A stretch of 64,000 nt of DNA from Prochlorococcus sp. AG-409-D14 (GTDB lineage: Bacteria > Cyanobacteriota > Cyanobacteriia > PCC-6307 > Cyanobiaceae): contig QCJR01000005.1 of assembly GCA_003215895.1 (NCBI GenBank), forward strand, positions 1 to 64,000, written 5' to 3'. A program made the translations under genes and the position numbers. The notes below the pieces were generated by a model. That model did no database searches. It worked only from the letters and a program-made list of their open reading frames with translations, and was not told the DNA's origin. Below are positions 8,796 to 18,213 of the stretch, piece by piece (the stretch's first letter is position 1; each line of letters opens with the position of its first letter).

Positions 8796-9703
8796 TGTAC
8801 TAAATCAATCAATGATTTTTCCCATTCTTTTTGAAAATCCCATAATTCTTTTTTTGTAAAGCTCATAGCGATATTTTTTTCCGCATATGCTGCTTCATTT
8901 ATAAAAACAGGAATATATGATTCATCTTCTTTAAACCTAATTATTTCACCATTCAATTTACAAAATAATTCATCGTTTTTCTTCAATTCCTGCCAATCCT
9001 TTGATTGCCTTAGAGGATGCACATATCCATCAATATTGCCTTCTGCATCTCTCGGGTAATCGATGCTTTTAATATGCCTATGGATGATCAAATTATCAGG
9101 GAAAAAGGGCTTTAAGTTCTTAACTTGATTAATTTGTTCCATCAAAGTCTCAAGAATCAATTTTGTTTGTAAAATAATCCTCGAATTCAAGAGGCCCTGA
9201 CCAATCGGTCCAATCTCTACAACAAGTCCACAAGGCCAAGATTCAACTAAAAAACCTGTTTGCTCTTGATCAGATTCGTGAAGATATATGGGTAAACCTA
9301 ATTGATTTTGAATTAAAGAAGCCAAAGCCAAATCTGCATTTCTTCTCCCATAAACAACCAAGCAACTACCCATGGAGGCTGTCGTTGTATGAAAATCTAA
9401 TGCTATTTGACAAGGGTTCTCTCCTGCCTCTCCATAAAGATGAACTATCTCACTTGCTCTTCTGTCTTCAAAACTTGAAGAATTGATAGATAAACATGAT
9501 TCTTCTTTGAAACTACGATTCAAATCATGATGAATGTATCTTTTACCAGCCTTTTTAGCCTCAGGGTTTCCAATTACCTTAAAAGTTTTAATCCCGTGAG
9601 TATTTATTAAAAACGATGATTTTTTCCATTCATCAAAAAGCCAAATACCATTTATTTCATTACCATGCGTACCAGCCACTAGAAGTACTTGTAGCTGCTT
9701 CAT
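8786..9703 (-). CDS. Aspartoacylase / succinylglutamate desuccinylase-family zinc carboxypeptidase-like protein
   Basis: A 305-residue M14-type metallo-hydrolase resembling aspartoacylase, which releases acetate from N-acetyl-aspartate. Visible are the zinc motif GTHGNE (residues ~12-17), NPEAKKAGKRYIHHDLNRSF (substrate-binding Asn/Arg block), LDFHTTTASMG with the third zinc His near residue 100, and the catalytic Glu in VVEIGPIGQG. The exact acyl-amino-acid substrate in cyanobacteria is not established, so I keep the call at family level. The start ATG at 9703 faces the divergent GST-family gene across 43 bp, which must contain promoters for both. Confidence 0.85.
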   Translation of the reverse strand: MKQLQVLLVAGTHGNEINGIWLFDEWKKSSFLINTHGIKTFKVIGNPEAKKAGKRYIHHDLNRSFKEESCLSINSSSFEDRRASEIVHLYGEAGENPCQIALDFHTTTASMGSCLVVYGRRNADLALASLIQNQLGLPIYLHESDQEQTGFLVESWPCGLVVEIGPIGQGLLNSRIILQTKLILETLMEQINQVKNLKPFFPDNLIIHRHIKSIDYPRDAEGNIDGYVHPLRQSKDWQELKKNDELFCKLNGEIIRFKEDESYIPVFINEAAYAEKNIAMSFTKKELWDFQKEWEKSLIDLVHQK

Positions 9704-9746
9704 TAATCAATAAACCCATAGATAAAAATAATCTTAAAAGAAATTC

Positions 9747-10721
9747 ATGTCCATACCACCAATATTTGTAAAAGCTGCGAGAGAAATATGGAGTTTTGAA
9801 TGGAAAATATTAATGAATGGTCTTGCACCATCAGATTCCAATGGAAACTACAAAAGGCCAATAAATATTCAACAACAAATTCAAATCCCGACCAAGGAGG
9901 ACTTAAAGAATAGAGAGTCAAATCAAATGCCAGGTTTAATTGTTGGAAGAAGTTGTCCTTGGGCACATAGAGCATGGATAATTCACGAGATAAAAGGATT
10001 AAAGAAATCGATTAATCTTCACATTGCTAAAGTAGACAAGGAGGGAGGAAGATGGAGATTAGATCCACCAATAAAAGGCTGTAAAACCCTTCAAGAGCTA
10101 TATCGAAAATGCGGAAATTATCAATCAAGGAGAGCCACAGTACCAATACTTTTCGATCCAGGTAAGGAGCCAGAATCAAAATTAAGACTTATAAACAATG
10201 AAAGCGCTGAGCTTGTCGAAATATTAAATAACTGGCCTATATACGAGCAAGAAATAGACCTTTATCCAAGTAAATATAAAAAACAAATAATTCTCTGGCA
10301 GAATCTAATTCAAGAAAATATTAATAATGGAGTTTATAAATGTGGATTTGCTAGAAATCAAAAAGCTTATGACAAAGCTTCTAAAAATTTGTTCTCAACT
10401 CTAAATATTATAGAAGAACATCTTCAATCAAATGGTCCTTGGCTTTGTGGAAAAAATCTTTCAATTGCTGATATAAGACTTTTCCCTACACTTATTAGAT
10501 GGGAAGCAATTTATCACCCACTATTTAAATGTAGTGATAAACCAATTGAATCTTTCCCACACATAATCAAATGGAGAAAAAAGATTTACAATATGTACAA
10601 TATTAAAAAAACATGTGATGTTGATACTTGGAGAAAAGATTATTTTGGATCTTTATTTCCTTTAAATCCAAGTAGCATTATTCCTAAAGGAGAAGATATT
10701 GCAACAACTATCAACAATTAA
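9747..10721 (+). CDS. Glutathione S-transferase, glutathionyl-hydroquinone reductase (Xi/ECM4) type
   Basis: A 324-residue protein with a thioredoxin-fold N-terminal half and an all-helical GST C-terminal half. The active site is a cysteine in GRSCPWAHRAW (near residue 69), the CPW[AC]H hallmark of the ECM4/YqjG family, which uses glutathione to reduce glutathionyl-quinones. The helical domain shows LCGKNLSIADIRLFPTLIRW, the usual N-capping/Asp motif. A quinone-detoxification role in a photosynthetic cell is plausible but inferred. It is followed after 9 bp by a membrane-protein gene on the same strand and probably co-transcribed with it. Confidence 0.88.
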   Translation: MSIPPIFVKAAREIWSFEWKILMNGLAPSDSNGNYKRPINIQQQIQIPTKEDLKNRESNQMPGLIVGRSCPWAHRAWIIHEIKGLKKSINLHIAKVDKEGGRWRLDPPIKGCKTLQELYRKCGNYQSRRATVPILFDPGKEPESKLRLINNESAELVEILNNWPIYEQEIDLYPSKYKKQIILWQNLIQENINNGVYKCGFARNQKAYDKASKNLFSTLNIIEEHLQSNGPWLCGKNLSIADIRLFPTLIRWEAIYHPLFKCSDKPIESFPHIIKWRKKIYNMYNIKKTCDVDTWRKDYFGSLFPLNPSSIIPKGEDIATTINN

Positions 10722-10730
10722 TTATCAACC

Positions 10731-11393
10731 ATGAAAGAGGAAAATTCTTACTTTACATCTTCAAATCCTATTAAAGGAGTCTATGGTGATTTCATAGTTA
10801 CTTCTAATGATAAAAAAGAAGTTCTATTTTACCGATTGTCAATTCTTTTCTGCGGATTATTCTTTTCAATAGGAATAGCACAATGGTTTTTCAATGGATC
10901 TAATCAAATATGGATTTGGCTATTATGCATAGCAATAAGTATAGGTTTAAGTCTTAAGTGGATACATATATATTTAAGAGCTTTACATCAAACACTAACA
11001 ATTTTCTGGGTACTCGGTTGTATGGGATTGTTGATACTTTTATATCATTTTGGAGTAACAAATCTAATGCATGGTCTCAGAGAAAATCCAAAATCGATAT
11101 TATTTATCGGCCCACTTTTTGCTTCTTTAACTGGAATAGGTTTCAAAGAGTTTTTTTGTTTCAGAAGAATTGAGGCAATAGGGATAACGATTTTTATTCC
11201 AATTGCTTTAATTGGATATTTAACTGAATTAGCCAATGAAAGTTTTACCTTTGCAACACTAGTTTTGTCGTCCTTACTATTGCTATCAATGGGCATAAGG
11301 AAATTTAACCTGCCAGCAGAAGCTGATATAGGAGATAAAAGCGTTTTTGATTATTTAGAAAGCCAAAGGAAGCTACAAGTATCCGATACTTGA
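10731..11393 (+). CDS. Conserved integral membrane protein, probably DUF2301 family
   Basis: A 220-residue protein with a hydrophilic N-terminus of ~30 residues and about six or seven hydrophobic segments (for example ILFCGLFFSIGIAQWFF, LTIFWVLGCMGLLILLYHF, LFIGPLFASLTGIGF, AIGITIFIPIALIGYL, LVLSSLLLLSMGI). A loop with KEFFCFRRIEA and a C-terminal tail ending in DYLESQRKLQ are presumably cytoplasmic. It resembles the DUF2301 membrane proteins common in cyanobacteria, whose function is unknown. It lies 9 bp behind the GST-family gene, suggesting a shared transcript. The family assignment is from memory of the pattern, not a search. Confidence 0.8.
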   Translation: MKEENSYFTSSNPIKGVYGDFIVTSNDKKEVLFYRLSILFCGLFFSIGIAQWFFNGSNQIWIWLLCIAISIGLSLKWIHIYLRALHQTLTIFWVLGCMGLLILLYHFGVTNLMHGLRENPKSILFIGPLFASLTGIGFKEFFCFRRIEAIGITIFIPIALIGYLTELANESFTFATLVLSSLLLLSMGIRKFNLPAEADIGDKSVFDYLESQRKLQVSDT

Positions 11394-11561
11394 ATAAATC
11401 AATCAATTTTCAATTCAAAGAAAAAACCCACGTAAAGATCTTTTTTCCAGGTCTTAAGTCAGGGAATGGTGAGGAAATCCAACCAAATTTACAAACCACG
11501 TGCAATATTCCTCCGTCATAATTAATGTGTTAGTCAAACGATCCTGCTCTTTAAAGACGCT

Positions 11562-11780
11562 ATGAAAACTATTGACGAGCATATTAAAAAGGATGAATCC
11601 GAGATCCAAGAAGCAAAAGCTCAGGGGAATGAATCCAAGCTCCATCATTTAGAAGACGAACTTAACTCTCTCAAGGAATATAAGGAGCATCATCCCGAAG
11701 ATAAGCATGACCCAAATGCTTTAGAACTTTTTTGCGACGCCAACCCTGACGAACCTGAGTGCTTGGTATACGACGATTAA
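11562..11780 (+). CDS. cp12: CP12, redox-dependent Calvin-cycle regulator (C-terminal cysteine pair only)
   Basis: A 72-residue, highly charged and intrinsically disordered protein that in the family bridges GAPDH and phosphoribulokinase, switching both off in the dark. The C-terminus ELFCDANPDEPECLVYDD holds the GAPDH-binding Cys pair in the CxxxPxxxEC pattern and the acidic tail. The N-terminal Cys pair is absent, and the AWD_VEEL core that contacts PRK is replaced by LHHLEDELNSL. This reduced form is probably what marine picocyanobacteria carry. A 168-bp upstream region should hold its promoter; a bidirectional terminator follows. Confidence 0.93.
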   Translation: MKTIDEHIKKDESEIQEAKAQGNESKLHHLEDELNSLKEYKEHHPEDKHDPNALELFCDANPDEPECLVYDD

Positions 11781-11803
11781 TATTTGAAAACAATTAATAG
11801 ACA

Positions 11804-11836
11804 AAAAAAATGGAGGTAACAACCTCCATTTTTTTG
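11804..11836. terminator. Bidirectional terminator between cp12 and a 60-residue gene
   Basis: TGGAGGT (11811-11817) pairs with ACCTCCA (11822-11828) around a 4-nt loop, extended by an A-run on the left and a T-run on the right into a ~14-bp stem. It lies between the convergent stop codons of cp12 and the small minus-strand gene and can serve both. Confidence 0.88.
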
Positions 11837-11851
11837 GTCTATTAGATCCTA

Positions 11852-12034
11852 TTAATAATCCATATTAAAATCTGAAGGGCTTCCAGTCAAAGAGCAGACA
11901 ACTGCCTCCTCATTTTTCATTTGACGTACTTCAGCGATTGGTCTACCCATTTTCTTTAGAACATTAATATCTTGATCAGTCTGGCAGCGAGCAATAATTT
12001 CTCCTTGTCCATCAAAACAACTGTAAAAATCCAT
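11852..12034 (-). CDS. Small protein of unknown function, 60 residues
   Basis: A 60-residue soluble protein (starts MDFYSCFDGQGEIIARC, ends SPSDFNMDY) with three cysteines and no signal peptide or membrane segment. It has a strong ribosome-binding site (AAGGGAG, about 13 bases before the ATG on the minus strand) and its own half of a bidirectional terminator, both signs of a real gene. It is 77 bp downstream of obgE on the same strand and may be its last cistron or separately transcribed. I do not recognise a characterised family. Confidence 0.75.
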   Translation of the reverse strand: MDFYSCFDGQGEIIARCQTDQDINVLKKMGRPIAEVRQMKNEEAVVCSLTGSPSDFNMDY

Positions 12035-12111
12035 AATTTTTATAACTCCCTTTAGTTATGACCAAAAATTAACTGTAAGACAAGTAGGTATGATTCACTC
12101 ATAACAATTAA

Positions 12112-13101
<990 letters not shown>

Positions 13102-13200
13102 TTAGAAATATCTATAATCAATAGACTAAATAATAATTCTTACATTCATCCTTGCTAAATTAAAGAACTTAAAACACTGTTTATAATTTTCACCTCAATT

Positions 13201-15615
13201 TCAATCAACCATCCACACAACACTACATCCAGGGCCCCCATCATGAGGTTCAGCATCGGCTACTTTTTCAATATATGAAAGTGAGTCAAACCATTTCCTC
13301 AAACCTTTTTTCAGTTTTCCAGAACCAATTCCATGAATAACCCATAAAGCTCCGGAACAATTTCTCAATTTTTCTTCAATTACCCCCTCAGCTTCATGAA
13401 CGCGTAAGCCTCTTACATCTAAGGTATTTTTTTTAGTACGTACTAAAGATAAATTCTTTCTTACCTGCGAAGTTTTTACTTGCACAATTGGATTTATTTC
13501 GACCTTTTGACCATCAAGACTTTCTACTTCGGTTAAACTGACTTTGCTTCGAAATACCCCACACAATACTGTTAATTGCATTCCATCATCCGAAAAAGAA
13601 ATTATTTCACCTGCTTTACCTATAGAAGACAATCTAACTTTGTCCCCAATTTTGGGAACCCAGCCAGGCAGATGAGGAGCCCGCCTATCGCTACGATATC
13701 CCTTCTCCATTTGCCGTAATCGTTTGCCAGCAATTCTTGCTGTCTCACCACTAGCATTTTGATCACGCAAACGTTTAATCAAATGTCTAACTTCTTTTTG
13801 ACCTTCTCGAATTGACGACTCCAGTTTAAACCTTCCTTGTTCATTAAACTTCTCCGTTTGTTGACGTTGTTTCTGCCAACTATCAAGTAATTCTTCATGT
13901 AATAATTCCGTTTTTGCCAATAAAGCCGCGGCATCCTCAGCTGCTGATTGTTGGCGCTCACGTTGTTTTTCTAAGCCTTTAATAACTTGATTAACATTAT
14001 CAACGCTTGCAGGATTGATAAACTCTTGAGCACGTTTTATCACTTCAGAATCAAGACCAAGTCTTTTTGAAATCTCAATTGCATTACTCCTACCAGGAAT
14101 TCCCCATTGCAAATGAAAGGTTGGTTTTATTGTTTCACTATCAAAAGAAACTGAAGCATTTTCAAATCTTGAATCACTGTATTTCAGTGCTTTTAATTCT
14201 CCAAAATGAGTAGTAGCAATAGTTAAACGTGCTCTATCCGCCATTATTTTTAACAGAGCCATAGCCAAAGCTGTACCTTCAGAGGGATCAGTTCCTGCTC
14301 CAACTTCATCTAATAGAACGAGAGTCGTACCAGGGGAAGAAGCTATGGCATTGAGTATTCGACTTATACGAAGAATATGTCCACTAAATGTAGATAAATT
14401 TTGCTGTAATGACTGCTCATCACCAATATCAGCTAAAACATTTTTACACCAGGGTAATCTTGGTGATCCAGTACATGGTAAAAGTATTCCTGCTTTTGCC
14501 ATTAAAACTGCTAGGCCAATACTTTTTAAAGCAACTGTTTTGCCTCCAGTATTTGGACCTGTAATTGCAACAACTTTTAAATCAGATGGAACATCAAAAC
14601 TAGTTGGAACTACTGTATTTTTTTTCTCATGGAAATCATTCCATAATAATAAAGGGTGACGAAAATCTTTAATCTCAAATAGTGTATCTTCCTTTTCATC
14701 AAGAATTGCTGGTACCCCGTTAAGCCATTTAGAGTAACGTGCTCGTGACAATGCAAACTCAATCTGTAAAAGAATCTCTCCTAAATGAGCTATTACATTT
14801 GCATTAAACCCAACCTCTCTACTCCAATTAGCTAAAAGTCTCCTCTCTTCATCTGAGATTTCAGAATCTATTTTAGCCAAACGATTCCCTATTGATATGA
14901 CAACTTGTGGCTCGACATAGATCGTATTTCCTGAAGCTGAGCTATCATGAACCATTCCCTTAATCTGATCGGAAGTCCCAGCTTTAAATGCTAAAACAGG
15001 TCTTCCATACCTCTCTGAGATAATATTATCTTGAAGTAATCCACCATATTTCCGGATAATATCTTGCAGAATATCTTTTCTTTGAAGACGTACCGAATTC
15101 CTATGGCGTCGTAATTCAGAAAGTTTTGGACTAGCACGATCTGCAATTCGCCCACCTTCATCCAGGCCAAATTCGAGGAGTTTCTGCAAATCAGGCAAAG
15201 TTGCAACATTTTTGAGTAATTCAGAGAGTCGTGGACGTGTTAATTGATCAAATATTAGTTTTCGTAATTTTCTGGCAGCTCTTAAAGTATCAGCAACTTT
15301 TAATAAATCCTCACCTATTGCGACACCACCTTTGGAGCATATCAAAAGAATATTTTCCAAATCATGAACACCTTCAAAAGATATTCCTCCATCAAGAGAA
15401 ATATCTAATGATCCAATTTCTAACGTTTGGGACAATAGCTCCTGGCTAAGAGATATATCTAATGGCAAATCGAAGCTTTTACATTTATTACGACCTTGTT
15501 GGGTAACCGCGAATGAAGACAGATGACTACAAATAGTTGGCCATTCAAGTAATTCCAAAGACTCTAGAATTATTTGTGTTTTTTCAGAATCATCATGATT
15601 TATTGTGAATCCCAT
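13201..15615 (-). CDS. mutS2: MutS2 family ATPase/endonuclease
   Basis: An 804-residue MutS homologue lacking the mismatch-recognition domain; MutS2 proteins act in suppression of recombination or rescue of collided ribosomes, depending on the organism. The ATPase core has Walker A GPNTGGKT, Walker B LVLLDEVGAGTDPSEG and the switch TIATTHFGELK. A long coiled coil (IKGLEKQRERQQ to the VRHLIKRLRDQ region) precedes a KOW-like segment and the C-terminal Smr nuclease domain with DVRGLRVHEAE and VIHGIGSGKLKKGLR. Length is normal. Probably co-transcribed with obgE downstream. Confidence 0.95.
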   Translation of the reverse strand: MGFTINHDDSEKTQIILESLELLEWPTICSHLSSFAVTQQGRNKCKSFDLPLDISLSQELLSQTLEIGSLDISLDGGISFEGVHDLENILLICSKGGVAIGEDLLKVADTLRAARKLRKLIFDQLTRPRLSELLKNVATLPDLQKLLEFGLDEGGRIADRASPKLSELRRHRNSVRLQRKDILQDIIRKYGGLLQDNIISERYGRPVLAFKAGTSDQIKGMVHDSSASGNTIYVEPQVVISIGNRLAKIDSEISDEERRLLANWSREVGFNANVIAHLGEILLQIEFALSRARYSKWLNGVPAILDEKEDTLFEIKDFRHPLLLWNDFHEKKNTVVPTSFDVPSDLKVVAITGPNTGGKTVALKSIGLAVLMAKAGILLPCTGSPRLPWCKNVLADIGDEQSLQQNLSTFSGHILRISRILNAIASSPGTTLVLLDEVGAGTDPSEGTALAMALLKIMADRARLTIATTHFGELKALKYSDSRFENASVSFDSETIKPTFHLQWGIPGRSNAIEISKRLGLDSEVIKRAQEFINPASVDNVNQVIKGLEKQRERQQSAAEDAAALLAKTELLHEELLDSWQKQRQQTEKFNEQGRFKLESSIREGQKEVRHLIKRLRDQNASGETARIAGKRLRQMEKGYRSDRRAPHLPGWVPKIGDKVRLSSIGKAGEIISFSDDGMQLTVLCGVFRSKVSLTEVESLDGQKVEINPIVQVKTSQVRKNLSLVRTKKNTLDVRGLRVHEAEGVIEEKLRNCSGALWVIHGIGSGKLKKGLRKWFDSLSYIEKVADAEPHDGGPGCSVVWMVD

Positions 15616-15630
15616 TCGTCTAGCTCAATT

Positions 15631-16035
15631 CTATTGATTTGTTGGAATTCCTGTTGATGGATGATAAAGCATTTCCAACCAATTACCTTCTGTGTCTTTC
15701 AAGTAAAAAGAAGAAGTTCCATCTCGATGATCATGCAAAGCTCCAACCTGTACACCTTGATTTTTTAGAGAAGAATGAATTCTTTCTATTTCCTCCTTAT
15801 TAGTGAAATGAAATGCAAAATGTGGACCAGCCGCTTTATATCCAGGGCCGAGCAAAGCTAGGCCATCTTTATTCTCTCCTGTCTCTAAGTAACACCAATC
15901 AGGATCATCCCACACAAGCTTCATTCCCAAGCTCAAATAAAAACTTTTAGCCCTTTCAACATCATCCACTCTTATGGCTACATGGCCGAGACGATGAACT
16001 CTTTCAACATTTAAGTCAGACTGTTTTTCTAGCAT
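15631..16035 (-). CDS. Glyoxalase/dioxygenase-fold (VOC) protein
   Basis: A 134-residue vicinal-oxygen-chelate protein. The first beta-alpha-beta-beta-beta module is RLGHVAIRVDDVERAKSFYLSLG-like, with metal-ligand His in GHVAIRV; later ligands are in LETGEN, PHFAFHFTN and the C-terminal EGNWLEMLYHPS. The family includes lactoylglutathione lyases and ring-cleaving dioxygenases, and the substrate cannot be told from sequence. I chose ATG at 16035 (MLEKQSDLN) because the upstream alternative at 16101 would overlap hemB and add 22 residues unlike the family. It sits between hemB and mutS2 on the same strand. Confidence 0.82.
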   Translation of the reverse strand: MLEKQSDLNVERVHRLGHVAIRVDDVERAKSFYLSLGMKLVWDDPDWCYLETGENKDGLALLGPGYKAAGPHFAFHFTNKEEIERIHSSLKNQGVQVGALHDHRDGTSSFYLKDTEGNWLEMLYHPSTGIPTNQ

Positions 16036-16082
16036 TACTTTTGATTGAAAATTGAAATTTTTAATAATTTTCTTAACTAACT

Positions 16083-17084
16083 CTATTGTTCTTTTAACCA
16101 TCCTGCGGCATCACACGCATGATAAGTAAGGATCAGATTTGCTCCGGCTCTTTTAAAACTCAATAAAGTTTCTAAAACGATTGCCTTTTCATCAATCCAA
16201 CCTCTTTGAGCAGCAGCTTTGGCCATTGAATACTCTCCACTAACGTTATATGCAGCTATTGGTAATTCTGATTCTTCCCTTAAACGATAAATAATATCTA
16301 AATAAGCCAAACCAGGTTTAACCATTAGGATGTCCGATCCCTCTTGTTCGTCAAGTTGAGCTTCTGTTATGGCTTCTCTAGCATTCGCTGGATCCATCTG
16401 ATAGGTATTTTTATTTTTCGGGATAGGCTTATTTGATAATGATCTAGGAGCAGAATCTAAAGCTTCTCTAAAAGGCCCGTAATAGGCAGATGAATATTTT
16501 GCGGTGTAACTAATTATTCCTACATGTTCAAAACCTTCATCATCTAAGGCTTCTCTTATGGCTCCTACTCTTCCATCCATCATGTCACTAGGTCCAATTA
16601 AATCTGCTCCAGATTGTGCTTGGACCACTGCTTGTTTACATAAATACTCAACAGTTTCATCATTCAAAATAATTCCTTGATTACTAACTATTCCATCATG
16701 GCCATCACAAGAATAAGGATCTAAAGCGACATCAGTCATGATGCACATTTCAGGTATCTCTATTTTCAATCTTTCAATAGCCCTTGGTATTAAACCTTTT
16801 TCATTAAAACATTCAGCTCCATCTTCTGTTTTAAGCTCGTCTAGAACTTTTGGAAATAGAACGACACATCTAATACCTAGATCCCAAGCACGTTTAACTT
16901 CATCAACCAATCCATCCATTGACCAGCGAAATGCACCTGGCATCGCTGGTATTTCTTGAATATCTGAACCTTCATGAACAAAAAGAGGATAAATAAAGTC
17001 AGATGCAGATACACTATGCTCTCTAACCATATCTCTTAAAGAGTTTGTTCTACGAAGACGACGGGGCCGGTAAGTAAGATCCAT
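16083..17084 (-). CDS. hemB: Delta-aminolevulinic acid dehydratase (porphobilinogen synthase)
   Basis: Condenses two 5-aminolevulinate molecules to porphobilinogen for heme, chlorophyll and corrinoid synthesis. The 333-residue protein starts MDLTYRPRRLRR. It shows the active-site Lys blocks MVKPGLAYLD and SYTAKYSSAYYGPFREA, the metal-site region DVALDPYSCDGHDG (only a partial cysteine set, suggesting a Mg-type rather than Zn-type enzyme), and GPSDMMDGRVGAIREALD. ATG at 17084 is preferred over a TTG three codons upstream because it matches the family N-terminus. Confidence 0.96.
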   Translation of the reverse strand: MDLTYRPRRLRRTNSLRDMVREHSVSASDFIYPLFVHEGSDIQEIPAMPGAFRWSMDGLVDEVKRAWDLGIRCVVLFPKVLDELKTEDGAECFNEKGLIPRAIERLKIEIPEMCIMTDVALDPYSCDGHDGIVSNQGIILNDETVEYLCKQAVVQAQSGADLIGPSDMMDGRVGAIREALDDEGFEHVGIISYTAKYSSAYYGPFREALDSAPRSLSNKPIPKNKNTYQMDPANAREAITEAQLDEQEGSDILMVKPGLAYLDIIYRLREESELPIAAYNVSGEYSMAKAAAQRGWIDEKAIVLETLLSFKRAGANLILTYHACDAAGWLKEQ

Positions 17085-17133
17085 ATTGACCAATAGAGAT
17101 AACTACATTAGAGATAACTACATTTTACTTCCT

Positions 17134-18069
17134 TTAAGTCCTAGCCTGATCGAACCAACTTGAACGAGGTTCATCTATTCGAACAGATCTCAGCTTTTCA
17201 AGAAGTCTCAACTCCTCATCTGACCAGTTTTCAGGGAATTTTAATTTTAGAGTAAAAAACAAATCTCCTTGGGTAACTAAATTGTCTAATCCTTGACCTT
17301 TTATTTTCAATTTTTGCTCAGGTAAACTTCCAGAAGGTATTAATAAATATGTATCTCCTTTGGGAGAGGCAACCGAAATATTTGCTCCCAAAGCTAATTC
17401 ATCTAACGAGATAGGTAGATCTGCATAAACATCTAAACCTTTAACTGTCCAAATGGGATGAGATTTAATACTGACTTCAATCAATAAATCTCCTCTTTTC
17501 CCTTTGCCAGACTGAATATTACCCTTTTTTTTAATACGTATTTTTGATCCTGTTTCAATTCCTTGTGGGATTTTCACCTCAATGCGTTCATTATTCACTA
17601 AAAGATTTTTTTTTGTTCCATTCAAAGCTTCTAGAAAACTAATCTGCAAATTAAACTCAGCATCAAGATTTAGTGATTGAGCATGATTGTCTGAAGATAT
17701 ATTTGAGTAAACTTTTTTACCTACCTCGGTAAATCTTCCAATAAGATCATTCAAAAAATCGTCAAGGTTTATATATTCATCAAAGTTATTGTCATTATTT
17801 TCCCTATAAAAATCTTTCGACTTTTCATCTTTTTTTTTGTACCAATCATTTAGAAATTGTTCATAAGACTTTTTTTTATCCCCATCTGAAAGGATCTCAT
17901 AAGCTTCATTTATTTCTTTGAACTCCGACTCAGCACTCTCATTATGTGGATGTAAATCAGGATGGAATTTTCTAGCCAGTTTCCTGAAGGCACTTTTGAT
18001 TTCTTGATCGGTAGCATTTCTACTAACGCCAAGGATTTTGAAATAATCCTTAAAACCATCTGATTCCAT
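17134..18069 (-). CDS. DnaJ/CbpA-type J-domain co-chaperone
   Basis: A 311-residue Hsp40 of the type without zinc fingers. The J domain (FKDYFKILGVSRNATDQEIK onward) keeps the HPD motif in FHPDLHPH and ends near KKKSYEQFLNDW. A short, non-glycine-rich linker leads to two beta-sandwich substrate-binding domains (VKIPQGIETGSKIRIKKKG, then PIWTVKGLDVYADLPISLDE) and a C-terminal stretch ending EPRSSWFDQART. ATG at 18069 has an AGG site about 11 nt upstream; a TTG three codons earlier is less likely. Divergent from bicA. Confidence 0.88.
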   Translation of the reverse strand: MESDGFKDYFKILGVSRNATDQEIKSAFRKLARKFHPDLHPHNESAESEFKEINEAYEILSDGDKKKSYEQFLNDWYKKKDEKSKDFYRENNDNNFDEYINLDDFLNDLIGRFTEVGKKVYSNISSDNHAQSLNLDAEFNLQISFLEALNGTKKNLLVNNERIEVKIPQGIETGSKIRIKKKGNIQSGKGKRGDLLIEVSIKSHPIWTVKGLDVYADLPISLDELALGANISVASPKGDTYLLIPSGSLPEQKLKIKGQGLDNLVTQGDLFFTLKLKFPENWSDEELRLLEKLRSVRIDEPRSSWFDQART

Positions 18070-18166
18070 CAAAATCAACCTGCCTTCTTAGTAAAAATGA
18101 ATCTTTTCAATGATTTTTCTCCAATAATAAGTATTTAAAAGTAGAAATTACAGCACTTAATGGAAC

Positions 18167-18190
18167 CTTGAAGAGATAGGCTTATTCAAG
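18167..18190 (+). promoter_or_regulatory. Inverted repeat upstream of the carbon-uptake cluster
   Basis: CTTGAA (18167-18172) and TTCAAG (18185-18190) form a 6-bp dyad with a 12-bp spacer, 23 bp before the bicA start codon. Its size and T/A-ended arms would suit a LysR-type regulator site (CcmR/CmpR control such genes in other cyanobacteria), but 6-bp arms alone are weak evidence. Confidence 0.3.
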
Positions 18191-18213
18191 TTAAAGCAAG
18201 TACGGAGAGTCGA

